Source: Phoronis australis
Lineage: Eukaryota > Phoronida > Phoronidae
Assembly: GCA_002633005.1 (NCBI GenBank)
Contig: NMRA01000112.1
Span: 495,565 to 552,436, forward strand
DNA: 56,872 nt
Direction: 5' to 3'
The position numbers were made by a program, and so were the translations under genes. Below, in pieces: positions 13,001 to 23,995 of the stretch (within the stretch, counting starts at the first letter, position 1; each line of letters begins with the position of its first letter). The notes below the pieces were generated by a model that ran no database searches, had not been told where the DNA came from, and was given only the letters and a program-made list of their open reading frames with translations.

Positions 13001-14288
13001 TTGGCTAAGAACATTAACAAGAATGGAACAACCACCATCTACGTTCTGTAATTTATTTCATTTGAAAGACTTTACATCCGGGCTCTAAGCACCCATCATA
13101 TTCGGAGTCTGACAAATGAATTTATAGACAGCCTCTATTTCAAGCCACGAAGTTGTACAAGGATAAGGAAACCCATATGCATCCTAAGACGACTGCTGCA
13201 GGAAACCGCATGAAGGCCACAGAGGCTGAAACGGAAATGTACAATCTCGGTTACAAACTTGAAAAGAAATCATGTTTTGTCCTACACGACTAGTTTGCTC
13301 TAATATCTATTCTGCAGTGACTCACCAACTCAATGCGGTTTTAGAAGGGTATCTTTTACAGGATATATGTCGACATGTACACAAAAATATTCCTAAATAT
13401 GAAGTACCAGAAAACGGATTCACACGGAACTTATGGTGCTCTTTCGTTCCAGCAATCCAAAGTTTGTTTGCTTGTTTTGCAGAGCATACAGATAGCAAAC
13501 TGTCAACGAGTTGTGTGTACAACAAAGAAATTTAAAATTTTGGCTAAAAACACAAACCGCCTTTCGTACACAGCGCATATGTTGTACGTTGTGCTTGTTT
13601 TTTGGATCATTTGAAAGCTGAGATCTGTTTTTGTAAAGATTAAATAAATCCTTCGTTGTTTCCGTCATTTAGAATCTAATGTGATTTTACAACTTCAGTG
13701 CGTTGCAAAACTGCATGCTGGGCTTTCTGAACTAGGAAAAACACCGCCAATTCCTAGAAGACTATTTCCTGGTAACCTTCTTCATACCTGGAGCATGATT
13801 GTATTTGTATTGTGACACTCTGTTAGCTCTTTTCTAAGTTAAATTCATATGTCTACAGACATAATCAGGTCTGGTTTCACACTTATGCAAGAAGGGAATT
13901 ATGGACCTACCCAGTGACGAATACTCGAGGCCTCCACAATATAAAATGTAGAGGCCCGACAATTTCACCTGCTCGCTAAATATTTCGACCTACTCCTCCT
14001 ACTAGCCACAATAATTCCCACCGGAGTCATCAACCCTCCCCCCTCCCCGTTCACCACAATGTTCTTTCCACCCCAATCCAGGCCCTAAGCCGAGGCTAAT
14101 TTAGCCCAACGGACGATCTGGGCCGGTAATAGTCGGATATACAGTGCCCGCTTTTTGAGAACTAGTTTTCTCCACTGAATAACGGGCATCAGTTGATTCT
14201 GACTATTGCTCCCGTGTATCTCCTGGCATCGTCAAATTTTGAAGATGCCTCCTCTTCAGTGCATTAAAGCGGGGTGGAAAAAACACTA
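13001..14288. other. No gene recognised
   Basis: Overlapping frames of 67-87 codons on both strands at 13.27-13.67 kb show no domain. A pyrimidine-rich stretch lies at 14.0-14.1 kb. Confidence 0.5.
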
Positions 14289-14575
14289 ATTTCCATTATT
14301 CAAAGTGGTTAAATTCCACTGAAACACAAGTCAAACTGTTCATCAAATATTTTTATGGTTTGTTCGTAGAAAATTTGAATTTCCGTTGATGTCGAAGCAT
14401 TTTTCCTTTAGCTTCAAATTTCGAAAAAGAGATCTGTCAACTGCTCTTCATTTCGTCGATTTTTCTCCCACACGGCAAAGCACGTATCATTATTTGGTGT
14501 GGCAAGACATATACGTAGCACATTTCCCTAATATGGAAAATGTGACCTTTGACCTTTGATTTCATTTCGATTTCA
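14289..14575 (+). repeat. Dispersed repeat family D, copy 1
   Basis: Matches 25713-25992 in the same orientation: GATCTGTCAACT(G/A)CTC, CATTTCGTCG or CACTTCGTCT, TTCTCCCAC, GGCAAGACATA, CATATTTCCCT or CACATTTCCCT, then GAAAATGTGACCTTTGA. About 75-80% identical by eye. Confidence 0.65.
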
Positions 14576-14698
14576 GGTAGCTGCCTGACTAACTCCTTTG
14601 AGCGCATACGCGCATTTATATTTATTAAGGGCGGAGAGTTTGAAAACGGTTAGGGATGAACGTTTACTTTAAATTAGGTTTGTTTCAAAAAATTTTGA

Positions 14699-14745
14699 AT
14701 AAAATTGTCGGATTCAGTATTTAATACTGAATCCAACAATTTTAT
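14699..14745. repeat. Near-perfect palindrome at the left edge of the large duplication
   Basis: Arms of about 23 bases (ATAAAATTGTCGGATTCAGT and its complement, one mismatch) meet with a one-base spacer near 14722. The right arm is the first sequence of duplicated copy 1. Confidence 0.8.
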
Positions 14746-16547
14746 TCCAGAAATTCTTGCAATATTCAAAATGAATAACTCTTACGTTGGTATCTTCAAT
14801 AATTAGAGTCACCACGATCTCTTTAAAATTTAGCATTTTTATCAGTTTTTGCTTTCCATGCCTCTTTGTAAGTTGATATCGCATAGAGCCAAATGAACGC
14901 ATGACTAATACTTCTTGTGACATAGTGTGTGAACCTTATGCATGACGAGTCAATCACAAGATTCAGTTATTGCACGGGACTAATACAGTATCTACTCCAG
15001 GCATACATACATGTAGAAACAGTGACCCAGCGTTCATAATTTGAATCACAAACTCCTCATATGGCGTCATTCTTCAAAACATTCACGTCGCTTCTGTATT
15101 CATCAACATTTATGTAAGTATAAAATAGTAAAACTAGTAAAACTAAAACGACGAGCGTCGGTACTAAAATATTACTTAAAATATTCCCCACGTTTCGAGT
15201 GATGCGCTCTTTGTCAAGGGTGTGCTACAGACTGCTGAGTACATGTAGATGGATATAAAATGAAATGGCACAGGAGACCACATAGTGACATACAATAGGC
15301 AACGTGAACACAATGACAACAACGATGACATTATCATCAATAGAACGCGGTAGTTATGAGTAACCGTAACAATGAAAACTACTCAATTTAAAGCTTGTCG
15401 ACGACTAACGAAACATGTTTTTGTTCAAGTTTTTTTATATTATCTACTACATTTTACTAATACATGAACAATAGTCTAGACACCCAAATGTCAAATCTCA
15501 AAACCTTCCGTTAATTAGTAAACTTATGAAAAGTAAAGATCAGGGTTTTGATACCGTGATTATTGAAAATATCCTTACAAATATCAAGTGGCCGGCTGCA
15601 GTATGCACAATTACACAGTGAAGTAATTGTTTTTATCTGATCAGGCGTGCTTTCTGTAGACACGAAACTTTCATCAAAACGCAAGGTCACTCAAGATTTC
15701 GCGAAGCACGTGATCGCATAAGCTTTCTTCGTGACATTCTACGAGACTCAGCCCAGACTGATCTGGAATCATCACGGGTAAGAATCAACCGACGTGTTAC
15801 GGGTAAGAATCAACCGACGTGTTGGGTTTGCTGACGCGAACATTGACGTAAAAATTTTTGTAAGCGAATCTTAATAGCTCACTTGCGAGTCTCCAGTTAG
15901 TTAATGTGACGTCACCGGAAGGAGGGAAAAACCCGCCATATTGTTCTTGTTTTGCCCCGAGTCTTTGCTACACACGCGAAATCTTACTGGAGTTCTTATG
16001 GTGAATTTTACGCTTAAAACATTAACACGATTTCAGGGATGGTAGATGGATCATGGAATAAATGTGAATGGACGAAGAAAGTTGCTATGGTGTGCGAAGC
16101 TGTGAACGGACTGAAATTGGAACTCGACCCGATCTGGACCTGAATGCCGCATATCCCCATGAAAAGTTACTCATTTCAAAATACAGCAAATGAAATCAAT
16201 TGAAACATTCATATCTGTACATGGAGTTATAATTAGCACATACCCTGACTCTAGATACAATTTTGTCTACAAATAACTTGAACATATCCATGAAAACTTC
16301 GCGGTTCGCTCGAGTTTCTCTCACCGGGCGCCATTTTGAGGAAGTTAGGTGAAATCACGCCTGTTGACCAACAAAAGTCCAAGGGACACACTGAATCTTA
16401 CGAATTTCACTTGATATTTTCCCATGCTATTGTGCAAGTGTCACGCAAAAGGTCACGTGCTTCGCTCAGTCTCGGGCTAGCCTTTGCCCATACTCACCTG
16501 ACTCAGTTGAAATACTTTGTGGTTATCGCGCGCGCGGTCCAAGTTAA
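14725..16547 (+). repeat. Large tandem duplication, copy 1
   Basis: About 1.82 kb nearly identical to 16755-19210 (a few percent differences by eye). It begins TACTGAATCC and ends GCGCGCGGTCCAAGTTAA. It lacks the 592-bp insertion of copy 2 and carries a private 28-base microduplication (GTAAGAATCAACCGACGTGT twice, 15778-15825). The frame at 16336-16569 lies inside and is not taken as a gene. Confidence 0.88.
15907..15914. promoter_or_regulatory. CRE-like palindrome TGACGTCA
   Basis: A perfect TGACGTCA, kept at 18539-18546 in copy 2, followed by a GCCATATTG block and then ATG contexts that soon stop. It could be part of a promoter in the duplicated segment. An 8-base site alone is weak evidence. 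Confidence 0.25.
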
Positions 16548-17792
16548 AGGAGAATGCCACCCGAGTTAATTAGTCTTTTTTGCCATCTAAAATCGGTCTA
16601 TATCCACATCGCCTCGCATACAGTCAACCTTACCTTGCCAAAAGGTGTCGCGTTAACCTATGAGTTAGGTGAGAAACGACGCTAGCGACGTCATTGGTTC
16701 ATATGCAGAGTGTATGCCGCTATGTTGCGGTGTATCGTTCCCGCTTGTATGAANTACTGAATCCGACAATTTTATTCCAGAAATTCTTGCAATATTCAAA
16801 ATGAATAACTCTTACGTTGGTATTTTCAATAATTAGAGTCGCTACGATCTCTTTAAAATTTAGCATTTTTTATCAGTTTTTGCTTTCCATGCCTCTTTGT
16901 AAGTTGATATCGCATAGAGCCACATGAACGCATGACTAATACTTCTTGTGATATAATGTGTGAACCTTATGCATGAGGAGTCAATCACAAGATTCAGATA
17001 TTGCACGGGACTAATACAGTATCTACTCCAGGAATACATACATGTAGAAACAGTGACCGAGCGTTCATAATTTGAATCACAAACTCCTCATATGGCGTAA
17101 TTCTTCAANAAAAAAAAAAAAAAAAATCACGTCGCTTCTGTATTCATCAACATTTATGTAAGTATAGAATAGTAAAACTAAAACGACGAGCGTCGGTACT
17201 AAAATATTATTTAAAATATTCCCCACGTTTCGAGCGATGCGCTCTTTGTCAAGGGTGTGCTACAGACTGCTGAGTACATGTAGATGGATCAAAAATAAAA
17301 TGGCACAGGATACCACATGGTGACATACAATAGGCAACGTGAACACACTGACAACAACGATGACATTATCATCAAATAGAACACTGTAGTTATGAGTAAC
17401 CGTAACAATGAAAACTACTCAATTTAAAGCTCGTCGACGACTAACGAAACATGCTTTGTTCAATTTTTTTATATTGTCTACTACATTTTACTAATACATG
17501 AACAATAGTCTAGACACCCAAATGTCAAAACTCAAAACCTTCTGTTAATTAGTAAACTTATGAAAAGTAAACGATCAGTTTTTTGATACCGTGATTATTG
17601 AAAATATCCTTACAAATATCAAGTGGCCGGATGCAGTATGCACAATCACACAGTGAAGTAATTGTTTTTATCTGATCAGGCGTGCTTTCCGTAGACACGA
17701 AAATTTCATGAAAACGCAAGATCACTCAAGATTTCACGAAGCACGTGATCGCATAAGCTTTCTTCGCGACATTCTACAAGACTCAGCCCAGG

Positions 17793-18384
17793 CTCGCTGG
17801 TTCCCTGCGTGCCGCTAGGTGGGGCGGTAGCCGCGCCAGCACGCAGGTATCACTTAAATTTCCTCTGTAAATTTTTTTACACCGGCGTTTCTGATTGGCT
17901 AGTCGATTCGTCAACAGGCAGCCCTTTGCGCAAACAAACTGGCATATGGCTGATGGACTGAAGTGTAAATGTGGTCTGTTGTACAGACAAATCGGTGCTT
18001 AAAATTTATGTTCAGGAAATGTGAAGCCTAGAAATTGTGACTGAGCCTTTTCGGAATGCATCTTTCTACTGTCGATGACTTTTGTTTACGATAATGTCCT
18101 TATACACTATGAATAACACACCGGTTAAATCGGCCACATAATGTGTGAGTGTTTATTGTGCATGTATGTGTTTCAAGCACGCGGCTATTAAACATCACTG
18201 CAGAAACGAAATAGTTGCTGCGACGCCACATGACAAGGCTAAAAATCGTTCACAGTCCGCCATTTTTTCAAGGTGTTGTAAAGCTAACCAATGACTGCCA
18301 AGATTACATCGACCAATGCTAAAGCGCGTGCCACTGCGTGATACCTGCGTGCTGGCTGGGCTAAGCACGCAGGGAACCAGCGAG
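17793..18384. mobile_element. Non-autonomous TIR element (592 bp) with 9-bp target duplication
   Basis: Twenty-base perfect terminal inverted repeats (CTCGCTGGTTCCCTGCGTGC at the left, its complement at the right) enclose 592 bp with no long open frame. CAGCCCAGG occurs on both sides (17784-17792 and 18385-18393). Copy 1 of the surrounding duplication has the single uninterrupted site CAGCCCAGA at 15749. Nine-base target duplications are known for Mutator-like and some Merlin elements. The class here is inference, as no transposase is present. Confidence 0.88.
17804..17847. repeat. Subterminal hairpin at the left end of the TIR element
   Basis: CCTGCGTGC (17804-17812) and GCACGCAGG (17839-17847) form a stem. 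A matching hairpin lies at the right end (18344-18352 with 18365-18373). CCAGCACGCAGGTATCAC (17836-17853) also has its exact complement at 18339-18356. The ends are thus nested inverted repeats. Confidence 0.8.
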
Positions 18385-19210
18385 CAGCCCAGGCTGATCT
18401 GGAATCATCACGGTAAGAATCAACCGACGTGTTGTGTTTGCTGACGCGAACATTGACGTAAGAAGATCGTTATTTCGTGACAAAGATTTTTGTAAGCGAA
18501 TCGTAATAGCTCACTTGCGAGTTTCCAGTTAGTCAATGTGACGTCACCGGAAGAAGGGAAAACCCCGCCATATTGTTCTTGTTTTGCCCCGAGTCTTTGC
18601 TACACACGCGAAATCTTACTGGAGTTCTTATGGTGAATTTTAGGCTTAAAACGTTAACACGATTTAAGGGATGGTAGATGGATCATGGAATAACTGTGAA
18701 TGGACGAAGAAAGTGTGAACTTGTTATGGTGTGCGAAGCAGTGAACGGACTGAAATTGGAACTCGACCCGGTCTGGGCCTGAATGTCGCAGGCATGCAGG
18801 GGCGTATATCCCCATAAAAAGTTACTCATTTCAAAATACAGCAAATGAAATCAATTGAAACATTCATATGTGCACATGGAGTTATAATTAGCACATACCC
18901 TGACTCTAGATACAATTTAGTCTACAAATAACTTGAACATATCCATGAAAACCTCGCGGTTCGCTCGAGTTTCTCTCACCGGGCGCCATTTTGAGGAAGT
19001 TACGTGAAATCATGCCTGTTGACGAACAAAAAGTCCAAGGGACACACTGAATCTCACGAATTTCACTTGATATTTTCCCATGCTGTTGTGCAAGTGTCAC
19101 GCAAAAGGTCACGCGCTTCGCTCAGTCTCGGGCTATAGCCTTTGCCCATATAATACTCACCTGACTCAGTTGAAATACTTTGTGGTTATCGCGCGCGCGG
19201 TCCAAGTTAA

Positions 19211-20261
19211 CACTAACCAAAAAGTGGAGTTGGAATTCTTCGCCAAAGTCACCTGAATTCCCGTAGCTATGCTTCATCGAAGATATGTTTAGAAGCAGAA
19301 AGGATCACTGAAGAAAGTAAGCGCCTTTTTAGGTGATAATTTTATATGTAGAATGTATTTTTGACGAGGTGAAAACTTAATCAGTGAGCGGATTTCGCCT
19401 ACCGCTCGTTTAAAATACACGGGACGAAATTAGTACAGAACGCGATGGAACGCGTTGTAGTGCGAATCTTAATTTCATTTGCAATAACAGCAATGCTTGT
19501 TTGGCATTTTTCACACTAAAAGATTAAAAACTCGAAGTAAACAACAAAATACACTCTGCTACCGTATCGGGCAAATGGCTTTTGCCCCACATCCGGTGAT
19601 GTCTCAGTTAAGTATTACATATTCTCGCGTTACAGTTATAAACTCGCCAAAGGACTATTGGAACCGTTCTGGGGGCTCTGTGAAGAAATGGGATGAAATT
19701 TTAAATAACTTACCAAAAATTATTTAAAATGATCTTTTAGGTCACCTGTAACTATTTCGAATATCAAAAACGATTTTCTTTAATGGCGCATTAACACTTC
19801 GAAAGCAACATTATCGTTTACCCATCCCTTCGCTTGAATAGAAATGGTGTGCCAAAACGCCCTAACAACCAGATGCCTCGGCGGCTAAGTGATTAACCCA
19901 CCGTGTGACAAACAAAAATAATCATGAACTGTGAATTTTTCACAAGTCACGAAATCTTGTATAACTGAGTAAGGAACAATAGGAGCCATATTCTATATTT
20001 CAAATAATTTAAATTAATCAAAAGTTGACCTTTTGACAGAAAGCGAAGGTTTAGTTGCCCTTTATTGTAATGTATATTTTCTGAATGCAGAAAGAGTATT
20101 GAATTTAATAGTAGTCATGAAAACCAATTTCGTCTTTGGTTAGATCATTTGACTTTGTCTTTTTATGGAAATTAAATAAAAAAATTTGTTTCGAAAAATT
20201 CTTACTTTCCAGATTATGTTATGTTTTTGTTTCATATGCTAAATTTAAAAAGGTAGACAGT
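19211..20261. other. No gene recognised
   Basis: AT-rich. The frame at 19497-19727 (76 codons) has no domain or splice support. Confidence 0.5.
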
Positions 20262-20267
20262 TTTATT
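20262..20267 (-). promoter_or_regulatory. Poly(A) signal AATAAA for the minus-strand terminal exon
   Basis: AATAAA on the minus strand, 110 bases beyond the TAA of the Ser/Thr-rich frame. Spacing is normal for a short 3' UTR. Confidence 0.35.
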
Positions 20268-20376
20268 ACAGCTTAATTTCATAGAACTGTAATGTGAAAA
20301 CGAAACTCTTTAAAAAACACTCTTATCGTCTTTAAAACAATCCATAAACAATCGTTTCTGATTAAAATTTCATGTC

Positions 20377-20591
20377 TTATAATTCATCTAGTTCGTGGTC
20401 GTACGAACCTCCAGATTTAGCTGTAGTGCTATCCAGCCCACCGCTGATCTTTGCGTCACTCACAGGTGACGTATAGCCTGATGTACCAGCGCTGGCGGTA
20501 ACAACATTTGAAGGAGACACAGGAGTTGTAGTTGGGACGCTTGAGTCGTCAGTAGAGTTAGCGCTGATCGCCGTGTGAACCAGCATTGTAC
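20377..20591 (-). CDS. Probable terminal exon of an unidentified gene (Ser/Thr-rich C-terminus)
   Basis: On the minus strand an acceptor (TTTGCACCACAG) is followed by an open frame that enters in phase 1 and runs about 70 codons to TAA. It is rich in Ser, Thr, Pro and Gly (for example TDDSSVPTTTPVSPS), has no Cys after the first residues, and ends in an acidic HELDEL. Synonymous positions are varied, as in real coding sequence. A poly(A) signal lies 110 bases past the stop. Upstream exons should lie to the right on this strand, but I could not recognise any. The composition suggests a flexible tail or mucin-like stalk, which is inference only. The frame extends upstream to an ATG at 20700, which I take as intron read-through. 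Confidence 0.42.
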
Positions 20592-22530
20592 CTGTGGTGC
20601 AAACACATTTTATTACCCTGGGAAGCGTACCGCAGATTCGAGTATAGACCACGCAAGACTTCGCGAGAGACCATATTGTTGATAGCAGTTCATAAATCAT
20701 TCGCTAGGGTTGCGCCCCCGGTCACACGAAGCAGTATGGGTAGTAGTATTTTGGAGTTTACTGTGTGAATAGCGTACAGGAAGACGACAGGTTATTGAAT
20801 AAGCTAAATCTATTCCATGTTCCTGGGGCGCAAACCATTATTTGAAATCGGGGTGTACCATTTAGCCCACATAAAAATCAGTTGGAGGTCGGTTCGATAG
20901 TTCTAAAGGCCGATATTCCCGGAAATTGACGACTCTCCGGGTCGACAGTATTAACTCTTTTCACACCATAGTGAATTTATCGATTGGCAACGGATTGAAG
21001 CTTGGGATATCAGGATGCCAGCTTGCTAACTAATTGAAAACATAAAAAGATATATAACTACTCTTGGAGAAAAGGTGGTAATCACTGAAGTGTCAAAATT
21101 GTGAGTCCTTCTAAGACTTTTGAAACGTCATCAACATTAAAAAGCAACTTGTTTACGAAGGGATGCCTTTTTCCATCAGGCAGCGATTTTTCAGATAAAA
21201 AAGCATAGGGCTCTCGTTCGGATGGTTCCGCAATCAAACCAGTGTCGGTTTGAATTAAAATGGAAAACTAAAACATAAAAGGCAAAAAAAAATCGGCTGA
21301 CATTTTTTGGAAAATGAATATTCATGCAAACTCGAACAATTTCACTAGACTCTTTACAGTCATTTAATAAACGATGTTCAGATTGTGGCACAGCGGGCAT
21401 TTTCTATACCACAGTACACTGACTAAACGTATTACTGAAATCTGATGATCTTGGTTTTAATTTCCACGCTAGTGCGTCGGCAAGTGATAGTCAAAACCTA
21501 AAACCTGACTTGAATGTAACTGTCTATTTTGTTGCTCTAGTTATCCCAACCGGTCATACTCATACTAAGCCTACTGGTGCGTTGCCGCGAAGCTGCTGCG
21601 AGCACCAAGCCTTTGCACAAATCAAAATGGTGGCAATCAACAAAGAGGTCTATTGCTTGCTAAGCAAGAAGCCCCTGTTTCGGCACTGCGATATTCTAGT
21701 GTCCATAAAACACAGCCCTGAGTCCACATTTTCATATATTCAACGTCGTCTAGATAGCAATGTGCTGATTTTGAGTGACAGTTTTGATGACATTACGAAA
21801 AGTCGACTTTGTTTTCTTCAAGTACGAATTCCCGGTTGGACACATTTTTAAAATATGAAAGATGGTGTGGACCGTTTCCATAGCCTGGGTTTGCTTGCCA
21901 GTAATCACACGAATACCAATCCAGTACGTCATTATTGGTAACTTGCTCAGCAATCAACAATCCTGCTACAGTCACTTCTTTTGGTGTTTTATGCATCCTG
22001 GGCCAAAACAATGACAATACGATATCGACAGTTAATTTTTTTAAGATTAATAAATCTATGCCTTCTACACACTTATTGGTTTGACACATATTTTACTCAC
22101 GCTCACCCAATACAAGTAGGAACCCTAGAGGAGGCGAAAAATCACGCATAGTTTAGATGTCCTCACCAATGAAGCGAAACCTGCGATTATACCAAGCAGC
22201 ATCCAAATCAAAGAAATTATGATTCACGAATGTCACAAGACTCCGGTTTTTATACGCCTCGTGTCCTCTCCGTTTGGAATAGGAATGTAACAGGGTGACA
22301 CAAAAGCAGTGTTAATGCAATATTTCTCCCTGATAAAGCTGAATTTGCCGCCTGTTTTAAGGCTGTTAATGTCGAATTCTTAGCCTAAGCGCTTTCGTAT
22401 TTAAAACCATTACCGTGCTCATCCCGTCTTAAAATTATAATCAATTAGCCTGCAACTCAAGGCACAGGCAATTTCGAACCCGCAATTTTAGAGTAGTGCA
22501 TTTTTGAATTGCCCATGGTTTCGAAGTTCT
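20592..22530. other. No gene named; may hold introns of the minus-strand gene
   Basis: If the terminal exon at 20.4-20.6 kb is real, upstream exons lie here or further right on the minus strand. The open frames at 21793-22089 and 21750-21953 (minus) overlap in two registers, and neither has a recognisable domain or a convincing splice pair in the needed phase. Confidence 0.35.
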
Positions 22531-22760
22531 TGTTAGTAACGGGACTAGAATCCTATCATTGTAAGGAGCATTATTAGACCGATTTTATGATAGTAAAATT
22601 CTTAACTCAATTTTCGTTTTAAGCCAGTTAAGCAAAGCGAAATGTACCTTTAAGCTGGCTAAAAACGGAAATCGAATTAGGCCTTTTACTCTCAAGAAAT
22701 TGGTCTTTTGATATTCCTTATCGTGCTAGGACGCTATTTCCGTTATCAAATAGAACATCA
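22530..22760. repeat. Imperfect foldback (long inverted repeat)
   Basis: The left arm (about 22535-22629) pairs with the right arm (22652-22750) around a 22-base loop. Matching blocks include TTAAGCCAGTT with AAGCTGGCTAA, AGACCGATTTT with its partner near 22705, and GTAACGGGACTAG with a block near 22740. Identity is about 75% by eye. Some pairing seems to continue outward (AAGCGCTTTCG at 22388 with a partner near 22772) after an interruption. Confidence 0.6.
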
Positions 22761-23159
22761 GCGACTCAAGAAAACGCTTAAGGTTAGCCAAGCCTTAAAT
22801 TGTGAATTCGAAAATGGCGCATGTACATGAACGCATTCTATAAGACTTGAGTGATAACGGAAATAGATTTTATTCATGGTAAAGAACATCGCGTTATCGC
22901 TTTGATAAGAGTAAAAGTTTTCTTTCGATTTTCGTGTTTAAGCTACCTTGACAGGGCCAAACATAACTTTAAAATGCGCGCGCATCCTTACGCACCACGT
23001 CTGTCAACCCTTTTAGAAAAACTTATCAGAGTGTCATTCAATGATGACGTTTAAGATCTTGATCTGGAATGACGTTGAGTTGACATCTTAAAGCATTCTG
23101 CTGTTTCTAACTTAAAGCTTCTACGAGTCCACGTTTCGTCCAAGAAGCAAAATTTCAAT
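22761..23159. other. No gene recognised
   Basis: Outer right flank of the foldback. The frame at 22851-23054 shows no domain. Confidence 0.4.
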
Positions 23160-23400
23160 TTAAACCGACTACGGTTACAAAATTGGTCTCAACTTGATCC
23201 TGACTGAGATGAGAAGCGAGGGGTTTGTAAAGATCTCCAATTATACTAAGGAACAGTTCTAGGCCATTTTCATAACGGTAAGTGGTTTAGGTCCAATTTT
23301 GTTTTTGTGATGGAAGCAGGGTTTACTACCGCTTTAAATGCTTTCAACTGAAAACGGAAATTTTAAAAGAACCGTCAATGGTGGTGTACTGTGAAAGCTT
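23160..23400 (-). repeat. Dispersed repeat family A, copy 3 (inverted)
   Basis: The reverse complement contains AAACCACTTACCG, CTCATCTCAGTCAGGATCAA and GTTGAGACCAATTTT in the order seen in copies 1 and 2. The central block with the shared reading frame is missing. Confidence 0.55.
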
Positions 23401-23789
23401 GCTTCGATGGACACTTTGACTGTTTGTGAAAGGATGATTTCCCATTATTTGTTAAACGTAGAATGTTCCCTACTGTCAGTGATGCACAAACCACTGAGCC
23501 AAACATGTAACTATCTTTAAATTAAAATTTCTGTAATGCTCTTTCTGCCTCAATAAGTTACAAATTTCATAAAACGGATATCGACGGAAACAAAATTTAT
23601 TCCCAAATGACGGTCTTTCACCAAGACATCACATTTTTCAGTCTCAATGGAATTTAAAACTATTTTTCATAAATTCTGTATCAAAATGAATGACACAAAA
23701 TTTTAATTTCGTCAATAAAGGGTTGATACAAATATGTAAATTTTGAATAAGCTTGAAAACGTTTTTAAGTCTGGTGTGCACGCCAACTG

Positions 23790-23995
23790 TTGGCCACATC
23801 ACGTGACCTAACGAACAGAAGTCTGAAAATATTTCTGTCCCAACCGGGGCTCGAACCCTTTCTGCCAACCGTGCAGACACTCTAGTTCATTGCAAGGTTT
23901 CAAGAAGGTCCCGGGTTAGGAGTTCAGGTCGGGAGAGAAAAATTTTCAGAGTTATGTTCCTTAGGTGTTGTGATGTGGCCAACAGGTGGAGTACA
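23790..23995. repeat. Two SINE halves in inverted orientation
   Basis: Bases 23793-23895 carry the SINE on the minus strand (GTTGGCCACATCACGTGACC, then CGGGGCTCGAACCC, then AACCGTGCAGAC). Bases 23905-23990 carry a degraded copy on the plus strand (GTCCCGGGTT, TCGGGAGAGAAA, then TTAGGTGTTGTGATGTGGCC). The two can fold back on each other. Confidence 0.6.

Larger units (their letters stand above)
16755..19210 (+). repeat. Large tandem duplication, copy 2
   Basis: Second copy, starting one base after an N at 16754. Without the inserted element and its target duplication the length (about 1.86 kb) matches copy 1. A second N and an A-run lie at 17109. The N at the junction and the low divergence raise the possibility that the copies are two haplotypes joined in assembly. 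Confidence 0.88.

Noticed and set aside
21750-22089. Exon of the minus-strand gene (frame with DVLDWYSCDYWQANPGYG)
   Set aside because: Peptide looks plausible, but two overlapping registers are both open, the splice sites are weak, and no family is recognised.
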